In this document: one piece after another, positions 27,429-38,624 of the stretch
Layout of the letters: every line of letters starts with the position of its first letter
How positions within the stretch are numbered: position 1 is the stretch's first letter
Origin: Amycolatopsis orientalis DSM 43388
GTDB lineage: Bacteria; Actinomycetota; Actinomycetes; Mycobacteriales; Pseudonocardiaceae
Assembly: GCF_000411975.1 (NCBI RefSeq)
Contig: NZ_ASXG01000077.1
Location: 62,001-126,000, forward strand
Direction of reading: 5' to 3'
DNA: 64,000 bases
Notes under the pieces: generated by a model
The model's database searches: none
What the model saw: the letters and a program-made list of their open reading frames with translations, nothing else
What the model was told of the DNA's origin: nothing
Made by a program: the position numbers and the translations under genes

Positions 27429-28411
27429 AGTCCTTCCAGAAACGCAACCCGATCCCGATCGCGCTGGTCGGCATCGCGGTCATGGCGCTCGGCCTCGTCG
27501 CCGCCATGAATTCCGAGGACCTGCCGGTGATCGGCGGCGGCACCACCTACAGCGCGGACTTCTCCGAAGCGGCCGGGCTGCAGAAGGACAACGACGTGCG
27601 GATCGCGGGCGTGAAGGTCGGCAAGGTGTCCGACATCAAGCTCGACGGCCCGAACGTCAAGGTGTCGTTCAAGGTCAAGGACGCCTGGATGGGCGACAAG
27701 ACCACGGCGGCGATCAAGATCAAGACGCTGCTCGGCCAGAAGTACCTCGCGCTCGACCCGCAGGGCAACGGCAACCTCGACCCCGGTTCGCCGATCCCGC
27801 GCGACCGGACGATGTCGCCGTACGACGTGCTCGACGCGTTCCGCGGCCTGTCGCAGACGGTCGACGCGATCGACACGAACCAGCTGTCGAAGAGCTTCGA
27901 GGCGATCACCCAGACGTTCTCGAACACGCCGCAGGACGTGAAGGGCGCGCTGTCCGGGCTGTCGAAGCTGTCGGACACGATCGCCAAGCGCGATTCGCAG
28001 CTGGCGAACCTGCTGGCCAACACGCGCCAGGTGTCGCAGACCCTGGTCGACCGGGACGCCGAGGTGCAGAAGCTGATCACCGACGGCAACCAGCTGCTGG
28101 ACGAGATCGGCAAGCGCGAGCAGGCGATCAAGACGCTGCTCGACGGTTCGAAGCAGCTGTCGACGCAGCTGCAGGGCCTGATCGACGACAACGACGGCCA
28201 GCTGAACCCGGTGCTCACCCAGCTCGACCAGCTCACGTCGATGCTGCAGCGCAACCAGGACTCGCTGGCGCAGGGGATCCAGAAGTTCGCGCCGTTCATC
28301 CGGGTCTTCAACAACACGATCGGCACCGGGCACTGGTTCGACAACTACATCTGCGGCCTGGTGCTTCCTCCGGTCGGCCCGCTCAATCCGGAGGGGTGCA
28401 ACTCCAAATGA
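27425..28411 (+). CDS. mceC: Mce family protein MceC
   Basis: This 328-residue protein starts MKSFQKRNPIPIALVGIAVM with a membrane anchor, then an MCE domain (NDVRIAGVKVGKVSDIKLDG, LLGQKYLALDPQG) and a long helical stretch rich in Gln and Leu. The C-terminal Cys pair (YICGLV, EGCNSK) resembles that of MceB. It overlaps both neighbours by four bases. Confidence 0.92.
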   Translation: MKSFQKRNPIPIALVGIAVMALGLVAAMNSEDLPVIGGGTTYSADFSEAAGLQKDNDVRIAGVKVGKVSDIKLDGPNVKVSFKVKDAWMGDKTTAAIKIKTLLGQKYLALDPQGNGNLDPGSPIPRDRTMSPYDVLDAFRGLSQTVDAIDTNQLSKSFEAITQTFSNTPQDVKGALSGLSKLSDTIAKRDSQLANLLANTRQVSQTLVDRDAEVQKLITDGNQLLDEIGKREQAIKTLLDGSKQLSTQLQGLIDDNDGQLNPVLTQLDQLTSMLQRNQDSLAQGIQKFAPFIRVFNNTIGTGHWFDNYICGLVLPPVGPLNPEGCNSK

Positions 28412-29589
28412 CCGACACCCGCTTCGGCCAGTCGCTCACCCGCGGCTTCACGATCGCGATCGTCCTCGCGCTCGTGGTCGCGGGCGCGCTCTGGTGGACG
28501 TTGAAGGACGCCGGCCGCAACCACCTGACCGCGTACTTCTCCGGCGCCGTCGGCCTTTACGAGGGCAACAGCGTCCGGATGCTCGGCGTGGACATGGGCA
28601 CGGTGACCAAGATCCAGCCGATGGGCAACCAGGTCCGGGTCGACCTCGAATACGACCGCTCGGTCGCGGTGCCCGCCGACGCGAAGGCGGTCATCGTGTC
28701 GCCGTCGCTGGTCAGCGACCGCTACGTCCAGCTCGCCCCGGCCTACACCGGCGGCCCGCGCATCTCCGACGGCGCGACGATCGGCCTCGACCGCACCGAG
28801 GTTCCGCTGGAGGTCGACCAGCTCGCCGCCAGCCTCGCCAAGGTCAGCGAGACGCTCGGACCGAACGGGGCCAACAAGAACGGCTCGCTCTCGGACCTGC
28901 TGAACACCGCCGCGAACAACCTCGACGGCAACGGCAAGGCGCTGCACGACACGATCACCAAGCTCGGGCAGGCGTCCGGAACGCTGGCGGACAACAAGGA
29001 CGACCTCTTCCAGACGGTGCAGAACCTCGGCAAGTTCTCCCAGTCGCTCGCCAACAGCGACGGGCAGGTGCGCCAGTTCGAGAGCCAGCTCGCCGACGTG
29101 AGCGGATTCCTCGCCGGGGAGAAGGACAATCTCGCCCAGACCGTGCAGCAGCTCGGCACCACGCTGCAGTCGGTGCAGGGCTTCATCGAACGCAACCGCG
29201 GCCGGTTGAAGTCCAATGTGGACAAACTGGCCAGCGTGACCAAGGTGCTGGTGGACCAGCGCAGCTCGCTCGCCGAGATCCTCGACGTCGCGCCGGTCGC
29301 GCTGTCCAACATCGTCGGCGTCTACAACGGCTCGTCCGGCACGCTCGACACGCGGCCGAACCTCAACGAGCTGACCCAGCCGCCGCTGGTGATGGTCTGC
29401 AGCCTGCTCAAGCAGACCTCGGTGACCAAGCAGCTGCTCGGCAACGCCTGCGACGGCATCGCCAAGGTGGTCGACGGCGTGGTTCCGCTGCCGTCCACCG
29501 CGCAGGTCATCCAGGCGATGCAGAACGGCCAGCTGCCGCCGCTGCCGCTCCCGCTGCAGGGCCAGGTCTACGGGACGCAGGGGAGCTGA
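28408..29589 (+). CDS. mceD: Mce family protein MceD
   Basis: This 393-residue protein has an N-terminal anchor (FTIAIVLALVVAGALWW), an MCE domain (NSVRMLGVDMGTVTKIQPMG, SDRYVQLAPAYTG) and a helical tube-forming region. The start is the ATG overlapping the mceC stop rather than the slightly earlier in-frame ATG. Two Cys in the C-terminal third may pair. Confidence 0.92.
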   Translation: MTDTRFGQSLTRGFTIAIVLALVVAGALWWTLKDAGRNHLTAYFSGAVGLYEGNSVRMLGVDMGTVTKIQPMGNQVRVDLEYDRSVAVPADAKAVIVSPSLVSDRYVQLAPAYTGGPRISDGATIGLDRTEVPLEVDQLAASLAKVSETLGPNGANKNGSLSDLLNTAANNLDGNGKALHDTITKLGQASGTLADNKDDLFQTVQNLGKFSQSLANSDGQVRQFESQLADVSGFLAGEKDNLAQTVQQLGTTLQSVQGFIERNRGRLKSNVDKLASVTKVLVDQRSSLAEILDVAPVALSNIVGVYNGSSGTLDTRPNLNELTQPPLVMVCSLLKQTSVTKQLLGNACDGIAKVVDGVVPLPSTAQVIQAMQNGQLPPLPLPLQGQVYGTQGS

Positions 29590-29590
29590 C

Positions 29591-30820
29591 GTGAAGCGAC
29601 TGACGAAGTTCGCCGCGGGCGGAGCGCTCGCCACGGTGTCCGCGCTCGTGCTGAGCGGCTGCGCGTTCAACGGCGTCTACGACGTCCCGCTGCCCGGCGG
29701 GGCCGACCTCGGCAGCCACCCGTACACGCTGAAGATCCAGTTCAAGGACGTGCTCGACCTCGTCCCGCAGTCCGGGGTGAAGGTCAACGAGGTGCCGGTC
29801 GGGCAGGTCAAGTCGATCGGGCTGACGCCGGACGGCTGGCACGCCGAGGTGACCGTCGAGGTCAACGGGGACGTCAAGCTGCCAGCCAACGCGATGGCCA
29901 ACGTGAAGCAGTCGAGCCTGCTCGGCGAGAAGTACGTCGAGCTGGCTTCGCCGGGCGGCGACGAGGCGACCGGGCAGCTGGCGAACGGGGCGACCATCCC
30001 GCTCGCGCGCACCGGCCGCGACGTCCAGGTCGAGGAGGTGCTCGGCGCGCTGTCCCTGCTGCTCAACGGCGGCGGCGTGGAGCAGCTCAACACGATCACC
30101 AAGGAACTCAACAACGCCACCGCCGGCCGCGAGCCGGACATCAAGGCGCTGCTGGCCAACGCGAACGAGCTGGTCACCAACCTCGACAACCAGTCGGCCA
30201 ACATCACCCGCGCGCTCGACGGCCTCAACCGGCTGTCCATGACGCTGCGGGACCAGAAGGACAAGCTGGTCGGCGCGGTCGACAACCTCGGGCCCGGGCT
30301 CGGGGTGCTGGAGCAGCAGCGCGGCCAGCTGGTGACCATGCTGAACGCGCTCAACAACCTCTCCGGCGTCGCGACCGACACGGTCAACAAGAGCAAGGCG
30401 GACCTGGTCGCCGACCTCAAGGCGCTCACGCCGACGCTGCAGAAGCTCGGCGAGGCGGGCAGCGACCTGCCGAAGGCGCTGGAGATCCTGCTGACCTATC
30501 CGTTCACCGACCAGGCCTACAACGACGTCAAGGGCGACTACTTCAACCTGTTCGCCAAGGTCGACCTGAACCTGAAGGACGTCATCGACAACCTCGGCCG
30601 CAGCAGGCAGAACGGGCTGAACGGGCTCATTCCCGCGCCCGGGCTGACCGGCGGCGTCGAAGGCTCGCCCGCGAACCAGCCGCCGCCGCTGTCGTTCCCG
30701 GGCAGCCAGCCCGCGCAGCAACAGCAGGCTCCGTCCTCGACCGGCGGCCAGGGCGGCGGGCAGCCGTCGCAGAGCGGGTTGTCCGGCCTGTTCGGGGTGC
30801 TTTCCGGAGGTGCTGGCTGA
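29591..30820 (+). CDS. mceE: Mce family lipoprotein MceE
   Basis: This 409-residue protein has a lipoprotein signal (ALATVSALVLSGC) with the lipobox LSGC, in keeping with MceE members being lipoproteins. The MCE domain follows (GVKVNEVPVGQVKSIGLTPD, LLGEKYVELASPG), then a helical region and a Gln/Gly/Ser-rich tail. The GTG start lies one base after the mceD stop. Confidence 0.92.
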   Translation: MKRLTKFAAGGALATVSALVLSGCAFNGVYDVPLPGGADLGSHPYTLKIQFKDVLDLVPQSGVKVNEVPVGQVKSIGLTPDGWHAEVTVEVNGDVKLPANAMANVKQSSLLGEKYVELASPGGDEATGQLANGATIPLARTGRDVQVEEVLGALSLLLNGGGVEQLNTITKELNNATAGREPDIKALLANANELVTNLDNQSANITRALDGLNRLSMTLRDQKDKLVGAVDNLGPGLGVLEQQRGQLVTMLNALNNLSGVATDTVNKSKADLVADLKALTPTLQKLGEAGSDLPKALEILLTYPFTDQAYNDVKGDYFNLFAKVDLNLKDVIDNLGRSRQNGLNGLIPAPGLTGGVEGSPANQPPPLSFPGSQPAQQQQAPSSTGGQGGGQPSQSGLSGLFGVLSGGAG

Positions 30821-32082
30821 TGTTGCTGCGCAGGACGAAAATCCAGCTGGTGGCCTTCGCCATCATCTCGGTCGTGGCCATCGTGTACGCGCTGATCCGG
30901 TTCGCCGGCCTCGGCACGGTGTTCGGCAGCAGCGGGTACACGGTCAAGCTGCAGCTCAACGAATCCGGCGGGATCTTCACCAACGCCGAGGTCACCTACC
31001 GCGGCTTCAACGTCGGCCGCGTCGGGCAGTTGCGGCTGACCCAGAGCGGGCTCGAAGCCGACCTGAACATCGACCCGTCGGCCCCGCGCGTGCCGTCGGA
31101 CCTCGACGCGGTGATCGCCAACCGGTCCGCGGTCGGCGAGCAGTACGTCGACCTGCGGCCGAAGAACGACCAGGGTCCGTACCTCGCGAGCGGTTCGGTG
31201 ATCCCGGCCGCCCGCACGAGCACCCCGGTCAGCACCGACCGGCTGCTCGGCGACCTCGACTCGCTGTCGGCCTCGGTGCCGACCGACGCGCTGCGGAAGG
31301 TCGTCGACGAGTCCTACGACGCGTTCCGCGGCACCGGCGGCGACCTGCAGCAGCTGCTCGACACCGCGCGCAGCTTCACCACCACCGCGCAGCAGTACCT
31401 GCCGCAGACCGTGCAGCTGCTGCAGGCGGGCGGCCAGGTGCTGGACACGCAGAACGACGAGGCGTCGAATTTCGCGTCCTTCTCCAAGAGCCTCAACCAG
31501 CTCAGCGGGACGCTCAAGAACTCCGACGGCGACCTGCGCAAGCTGATCGGCGTCACCCCGCAGGTGGCGACCCAGATCAGCCAGGTGGTCAAGGACACCG
31601 GGCCCGGCCTCGGCGCGCTGACCGCGAACCTGCTGACGACGGCCAACCTGACCGTGACCCGGCTGGACGGCCTCGAACAGGGCCTGGTGACCTATCCGGC
31701 ACTGGCGGCCGCCGCGCCGTCGGTGGCCCCCGGCGACGGGACCGCGCACCTCGGCCTGGTGCTGAACCTGTTCAACCCGCCGTCGTGCACGAAGGGCTAT
31801 CTGCCCTACAGCCAGTACCGTCCGGGTTCGGACACCTCGCCCCGGCCCGAGGACGACAAGGCCTACTGTGCCGAGCCGAAGGGCAGCCCGATCAACGTCC
31901 GGGGTTCCCAGAACGCGCCGTACAACGGCGTGCCGGTGCAGCCGTCGCAGCAGGACATCGCGGCGAACCAGAACCGGCCGGCGCAGCAGCTGCAGGAGCA
32001 GCGCGACGCTCAGGTGCCGGGCGTCGTCGGCAGCCCCGGAGTCTCGCTGAACAGCATGGGCTCGCTGCTGGGACTCGGCTGA
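30820..32082 (+). CDS. mceF: Mce family protein MceF
   Basis: This 420-residue protein has an N-terminal anchor (LVAFAIISVVAIVYALI), an MCE domain (AEVTYRGFNVGRVGQLRLTQ, AVGEQYVDLRPK), a helical region and a Gln/Pro-rich C-terminus with two Cys. It overlaps mceE by one base (TGATG). It completes the A-F set and is followed by two Mce-associated genes. Confidence 0.92.
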   Translation: MLLRRTKIQLVAFAIISVVAIVYALIRFAGLGTVFGSSGYTVKLQLNESGGIFTNAEVTYRGFNVGRVGQLRLTQSGLEADLNIDPSAPRVPSDLDAVIANRSAVGEQYVDLRPKNDQGPYLASGSVIPAARTSTPVSTDRLLGDLDSLSASVPTDALRKVVDESYDAFRGTGGDLQQLLDTARSFTTTAQQYLPQTVQLLQAGGQVLDTQNDEASNFASFSKSLNQLSGTLKNSDGDLRKLIGVTPQVATQISQVVKDTGPGLGALTANLLTTANLTVTRLDGLEQGLVTYPALAAAAPSVAPGDGTAHLGLVLNLFNPPSCTKGYLPYSQYRPGSDTSPRPEDDKAYCAEPKGSPINVRGSQNAPYNGVPVQPSQQDIAANQNRPAQQLQEQRDAQVPGVVGSPGVSLNSMGSLLGLG

Positions 32083-32118
32083 CCGGGATTTGATGACTGT
32101 TACCTACTCTGGAGTGTT

Positions 32119-32727
32119 ATGAGTGCCGAGCACGCGGTCGCCGAGGAAGAGGTGACCGCTGATACGCCCGAACCGGCAACGGCGGTGGCGGCGAAGGAAA
32201 AGTGGACGCTTCCCGGATCGCCGCGGGTGTGGCTGTTCGGATCCGGGGCGTTCGCTCTCGCCGCGCTGGTGGTGGCGATCGTGTTCGGGATCATGTGGCT
32301 GGTCGCGGAGATGGACGGCGACCGGGGTCTGGCTTCGGCGCGCGACGACGTGCTCAAGGACGGCGCCGCCGCGGTGCTGGCCTACACCCAGGTCGACTAC
32401 CAGCACCTGGACACGTACTTCCAGCAGCAGAAGGACGTCTCCAGCGACGACATGGCCAAGCAGATCGAGCAGGCCCAGCCGAACTACTCGAAGGCGCTGA
32501 CCGACCAGAAGGTCAAGGTCACCACCACGATCCAGGACATCGCGGTCGAGGAGCTCAACGACCACGACGGCAAGGCCAGCTTCCTGGCCGCGATCAGCAC
32601 GGACACCTCGGCGGGCGGGAAGAACGCCACCAAGGCGCTGCGGCTCGAGGTCCAGATGACCCGGGTCGACGGCAAGTGGAAGCTGTCCGGGATCGACCAA
32701 GTGCCGCTCGTCGCCGCCGGCAAGTAG
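32119..32727 (+). CDS. Mce-associated membrane protein, first
   Basis: This 202-residue protein has an acidic cytoplasmic N-terminus, one transmembrane helix (FGSGAFALAALVVAIVFGIM) and an extracellular domain with an NTF2-like alpha+beta pattern (VLAYTQVDYQHLDTYFQQQ, ALRLEVQMTRVDGKWKLSGI). This is the layout of Mas proteins encoded after mceF, thought to stabilise Mce complexes. It lies 36 nt after mceF. Confidence 0.85.
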   Translation: MSAEHAVAEEEVTADTPEPATAVAAKEKWTLPGSPRVWLFGSGAFALAALVVAIVFGIMWLVAEMDGDRGLASARDDVLKDGAAAVLAYTQVDYQHLDTYFQQQKDVSSDDMAKQIEQAQPNYSKALTDQKVKVTTTIQDIAVEELNDHDGKASFLAAISTDTSAGGKNATKALRLEVQMTRVDGKWKLSGIDQVPLVAAGK

Positions 32728-32753
32728 CTTCACCCGCAGATCGGAGTTCCGCA

Positions 32754-33818
32754 GTGCCCCCCTCCCGTCGCCAGCCACCGCGCAGCAGCAGCACGCCACC
32801 GGCTCGCAAGCCGAAGGTCGCCGGGCTGCGCAAGCCGTCGGACCCGGCGGCGCCGGCGGCCTCGCCCAAGCCGCGCCCCCGGCCGCGGCCGCTCCCCGAC
32901 GCGGATCCGGCCGAGGTGACCCAGGAGCTGCGGATTCCCCGCGGCGGCCTGGTGCGCCCGGCCGACCCTGAGCCCGCTTCGACCGAGACCGAGCCCGCTT
33001 CGACGGAGGTCGCGGAGACCCCTGTCGAGGAAGACGCCGCCGAGGTCTCCGGGGTAACCAAGGAAGCCCCGGCCGAAGAGGTCGACGCGCTCACCGGCGA
33101 GACCGTCGAGGACGAGAAACCGGCCCGGCCGAGCCCGCGGCGAAAGAAGCGCGACACCGGTTCGGAGAAGCCCTCAGACGTCGAGGAAGCCGAGACCAAG
33201 GCCCGGGCGGAGGACGCCGCAGAGGTACCGGCTCAGCGGTCCGTGGTCAGCCGCAACACCGTGCGCGTCGCACTGCTGCTGGTGGTCGGGCTGGCACTGG
33301 TCGCCGCGGCGGTGATCTTCCAGGTCAAGGGCTCGGACGCGGCCGATTCGACGAGCAACCGCGCGGTGCTCGACGTGGCGAAGACCGCGCAGGTCAAGGA
33401 CCAGGTCTCGAAGGCCGTCGAGACGCTGTTCTCCTACGACTTCAACAACATCAAGAAGACCGAGGACGCGGCCAACCAGCTGCTCGCCACCGACCAGGTC
33501 AAGACGAGCTACAACGCGCTGATGGGCCAGGTCAAGAAGCTGGCTCCGGAGCAGAAGGTGGTCGTGACCTGCAAGGTCACCCGCAGTGCGGTGATCCGGC
33601 TGAACGGCGACCTCGCCAGGGTGATGCTGTTCATCGACCAGACGTCGACGCGCGCGGACACCAAGCAGACCGCCGCCGGCACCGCGCAGATGCACGTGGA
33701 CGCCCAGCTGCAGGGCAACACGTGGAAGATCACCGACATGGACACCTACAAGGCCGCCGCACCGGCCGCGGGAGCCCCCGCGCCGTCCGCGCCCGCCTCG
33801 GCCCCGCCGTCGAAGTAA
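32754..33818 (+). CDS. Mce-associated membrane protein, second (long N-terminus)
   Basis: This 354-residue paralogue has an unusually long, Pro/Glu/Lys-rich disordered N-terminus of about 160 residues, one transmembrane helix (VALLLVVGLALVAAAVIF) and a Mas domain (TLFSYDFNNIKKTEDAANQL, MHVDAQLQGNTWKITDMD). The GTG start is the first after the preceding gene. It ends at palindrome B and is the last gene of the operon. Confidence 0.83.
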   Translation: MPPSRRQPPRSSSTPPARKPKVAGLRKPSDPAAPAASPKPRPRPRPLPDADPAEVTQELRIPRGGLVRPADPEPASTETEPASTEVAETPVEEDAAEVSGVTKEAPAEEVDALTGETVEDEKPARPSPRRKKRDTGSEKPSDVEEAETKARAEDAAEVPAQRSVVSRNTVRVALLLVVGLALVAAAVIFQVKGSDAADSTSNRAVLDVAKTAQVKDQVSKAVETLFSYDFNNIKKTEDAANQLLATDQVKTSYNALMGQVKKLAPEQKVVVTCKVTRSAVIRLNGDLARVMLFIDQTSTRADTKQTAAGTAQMHVDAQLQGNTWKITDMDTYKAAAPAAGAPAPSAPASAPPSK

Positions 33819-33844
33819 GCGGTCCCGAGCCGACGTTGTCGTGT

Positions 33845-33890
33845 CTCGTGAGTGGCTACGCCGGTTCTAACCGGCGTAGCCACTCACGAG
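33845..33890. repeat. palindrome B (probable bidirectional terminator)
   Basis: A perfect inverted repeat with 22-nt arms (33845-33866 and 33869-33890) separated by two bases. It lies between the converging Mce-associated and chorismate mutase genes. The stop codon of the latter is part of the palindrome. Its sequence is unrelated to palindrome A. Confidence 0.85.
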
Positions 33891-34330
33891 CGCCGCTGGG
33901 TCAGAGTGCGGAAGGCGGTGCGGAGCGGCTCCTGCTTCCGCTCGTCCGCGATTTCCGGCGGCTCCAGGGGGTCGGGCCCGGCCGCGGCCAGCCGATCCAG
34001 CAGAGCGACCGTGAGACCGTCCAATTCGGCGCGCAGCACCGACAGATCGGGGCCGCCGGCAGGCCGGTCGCCAGGACGCGCGGTCCACTGTGCGAAGAGC
34101 CGGTGCTGTACCTGCTTGCTCGCCGCGATCTGGTCGTTGAGAAACCCGGCGGCGAGATCCGGGTCGAGGCCGATCTCGCGGGCCAGCGCACGGACCCGGG
34201 CCAGCTCCCGCTGCTCTCGGACGGGATCGTCGACCGGCCGCCCGGCCCCGAACTTCGCGGCGGCGACCTGCTCGCTGATCGCCAGCCTGCGCAGCACGAG
34301 TTCCGGAAGCGACGCGTCGGGTTCCGGCAT
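33884..34330 (-). CDS. chorismate mutase of the AroQ-gamma type
   Basis: This 148-residue all-helical protein resembles the gamma class of AroQ mutases: LVLRRLAISEQVAAAKFGAG, then DDPVREQRELARVRALA and GFLNDQIAASKQVQHRLFAQW. These enzymes convert chorismate to prephenate for Phe and Tyr. Family members are usually exported, yet I see no signal peptide after the ATG at 34330, which has a GGAGGT site. An upstream in-frame start exists but adds no hydrophobic segment. The stop codon lies inside palindrome B. Confidence 0.7.
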   Translation of the reverse strand: MPEPDASLPELVLRRLAISEQVAAAKFGAGRPVDDPVREQRELARVRALAREIGLDPDLAAGFLNDQIAASKQVQHRLFAQWTARPGDRPAGGPDLSVLRAELDGLTVALLDRLAAAGPDPLEPPEIADERKQEPLRTAFRTLTQRRS

Positions 34331-34866
34331 CGGGCACACCTCCGGGAGTTCGGCCCCGTCCAGTTGATCACCGGGACCCGGCCGCCGCCAACCGCCGCCC
34401 CGGCACGCCCGGAATCCGGGGGCCGAGCTGCCCGAAGACCCCTGAATCCGGCCTGACAATCGGCACGCGACCGCTCGCGGAATGTGATCCATCCCGCGCC
34501 CGCCACGCCGACCCGAAAACGGCCTCCGAAACCGCCCGCGGGCCCTCCACCTGCACCGCTGCCCGGCCGACCTGCGCGGCCGTCCGCGAGTACCCGGCGG
34601 TAACCGCCAGCCCCGCCGGGGCGGTCACCCTGCGCTGTCCGGGTTCAACGCTGCGCCAACCGGCGGGAGAGCCGCGCGGCATCTTGACTCCAAAGCCGCG
34701 TGGGTTCACGCTTACTGCCAACGGTCACGGCCGGGGAACGCGAACCTTGCGGGAGGGGCGCGAAAACCCGGGGCGAACCGGGGAGCCGAAGGACGCAGTG
34801 AGGCTCAGGGAGACGCACTGCCCGAAGGTGACGCGATGCAGGCTGGGCCCCGTCTGGAGTGCCCCC
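34331..34866. other. intergenic region upstream of the rpoB promoter
   Basis: Short open frames occur on both strands but none has family motifs or a convincing ribosome site. A TTGACT near 34685 may be part of an additional promoter for rpoB, without a clear -10 partner. Confidence 0.45.
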
Positions 34867-34895
34867 TGGACAGACCGCGCCATCCGGGCTAGACT
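34867..34895 (+). promoter_or_regulatory. candidate rpoB-rpoC promoter
   Basis: TGGACA (34867-34872), a 17-nt spacer and TAGACT (34890-34895) form a good sigma-A-type promoter about 135 nt before the rpoB start. The long leader leaves room for regulation. Confidence 0.6.
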
Positions 34896-35030
34896 GCCTC
34901 TTTGCGCTGCCCTCTTTCAGGCTGCCCGGAGCCGGTAGTTAGGATAGTGGGCACACGGCACCCCTGACAGTCCGCGACAGCTGTTGCCATCGCGGCTGCT
35001 CACCGCTCATTGTCCCCGGAAGGACGCATC

Positions 35031-38534
<3,504 letters not shown>

Positions 38535-38624
38535 TTCGGTGTCGAGCCGGGATCTGCCTCCCGCGGATCCCGGCTCCACCGCCGACCCCTCCTCTAGCCG
38601 AAACAACCCCAAGGGGATCTAGAC

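Noticed and set aside
34684..34938. Small plus-strand frame before rpoB
   Set aside because: No ribosome site or family features, and it overlaps the likely rpoB promoter.
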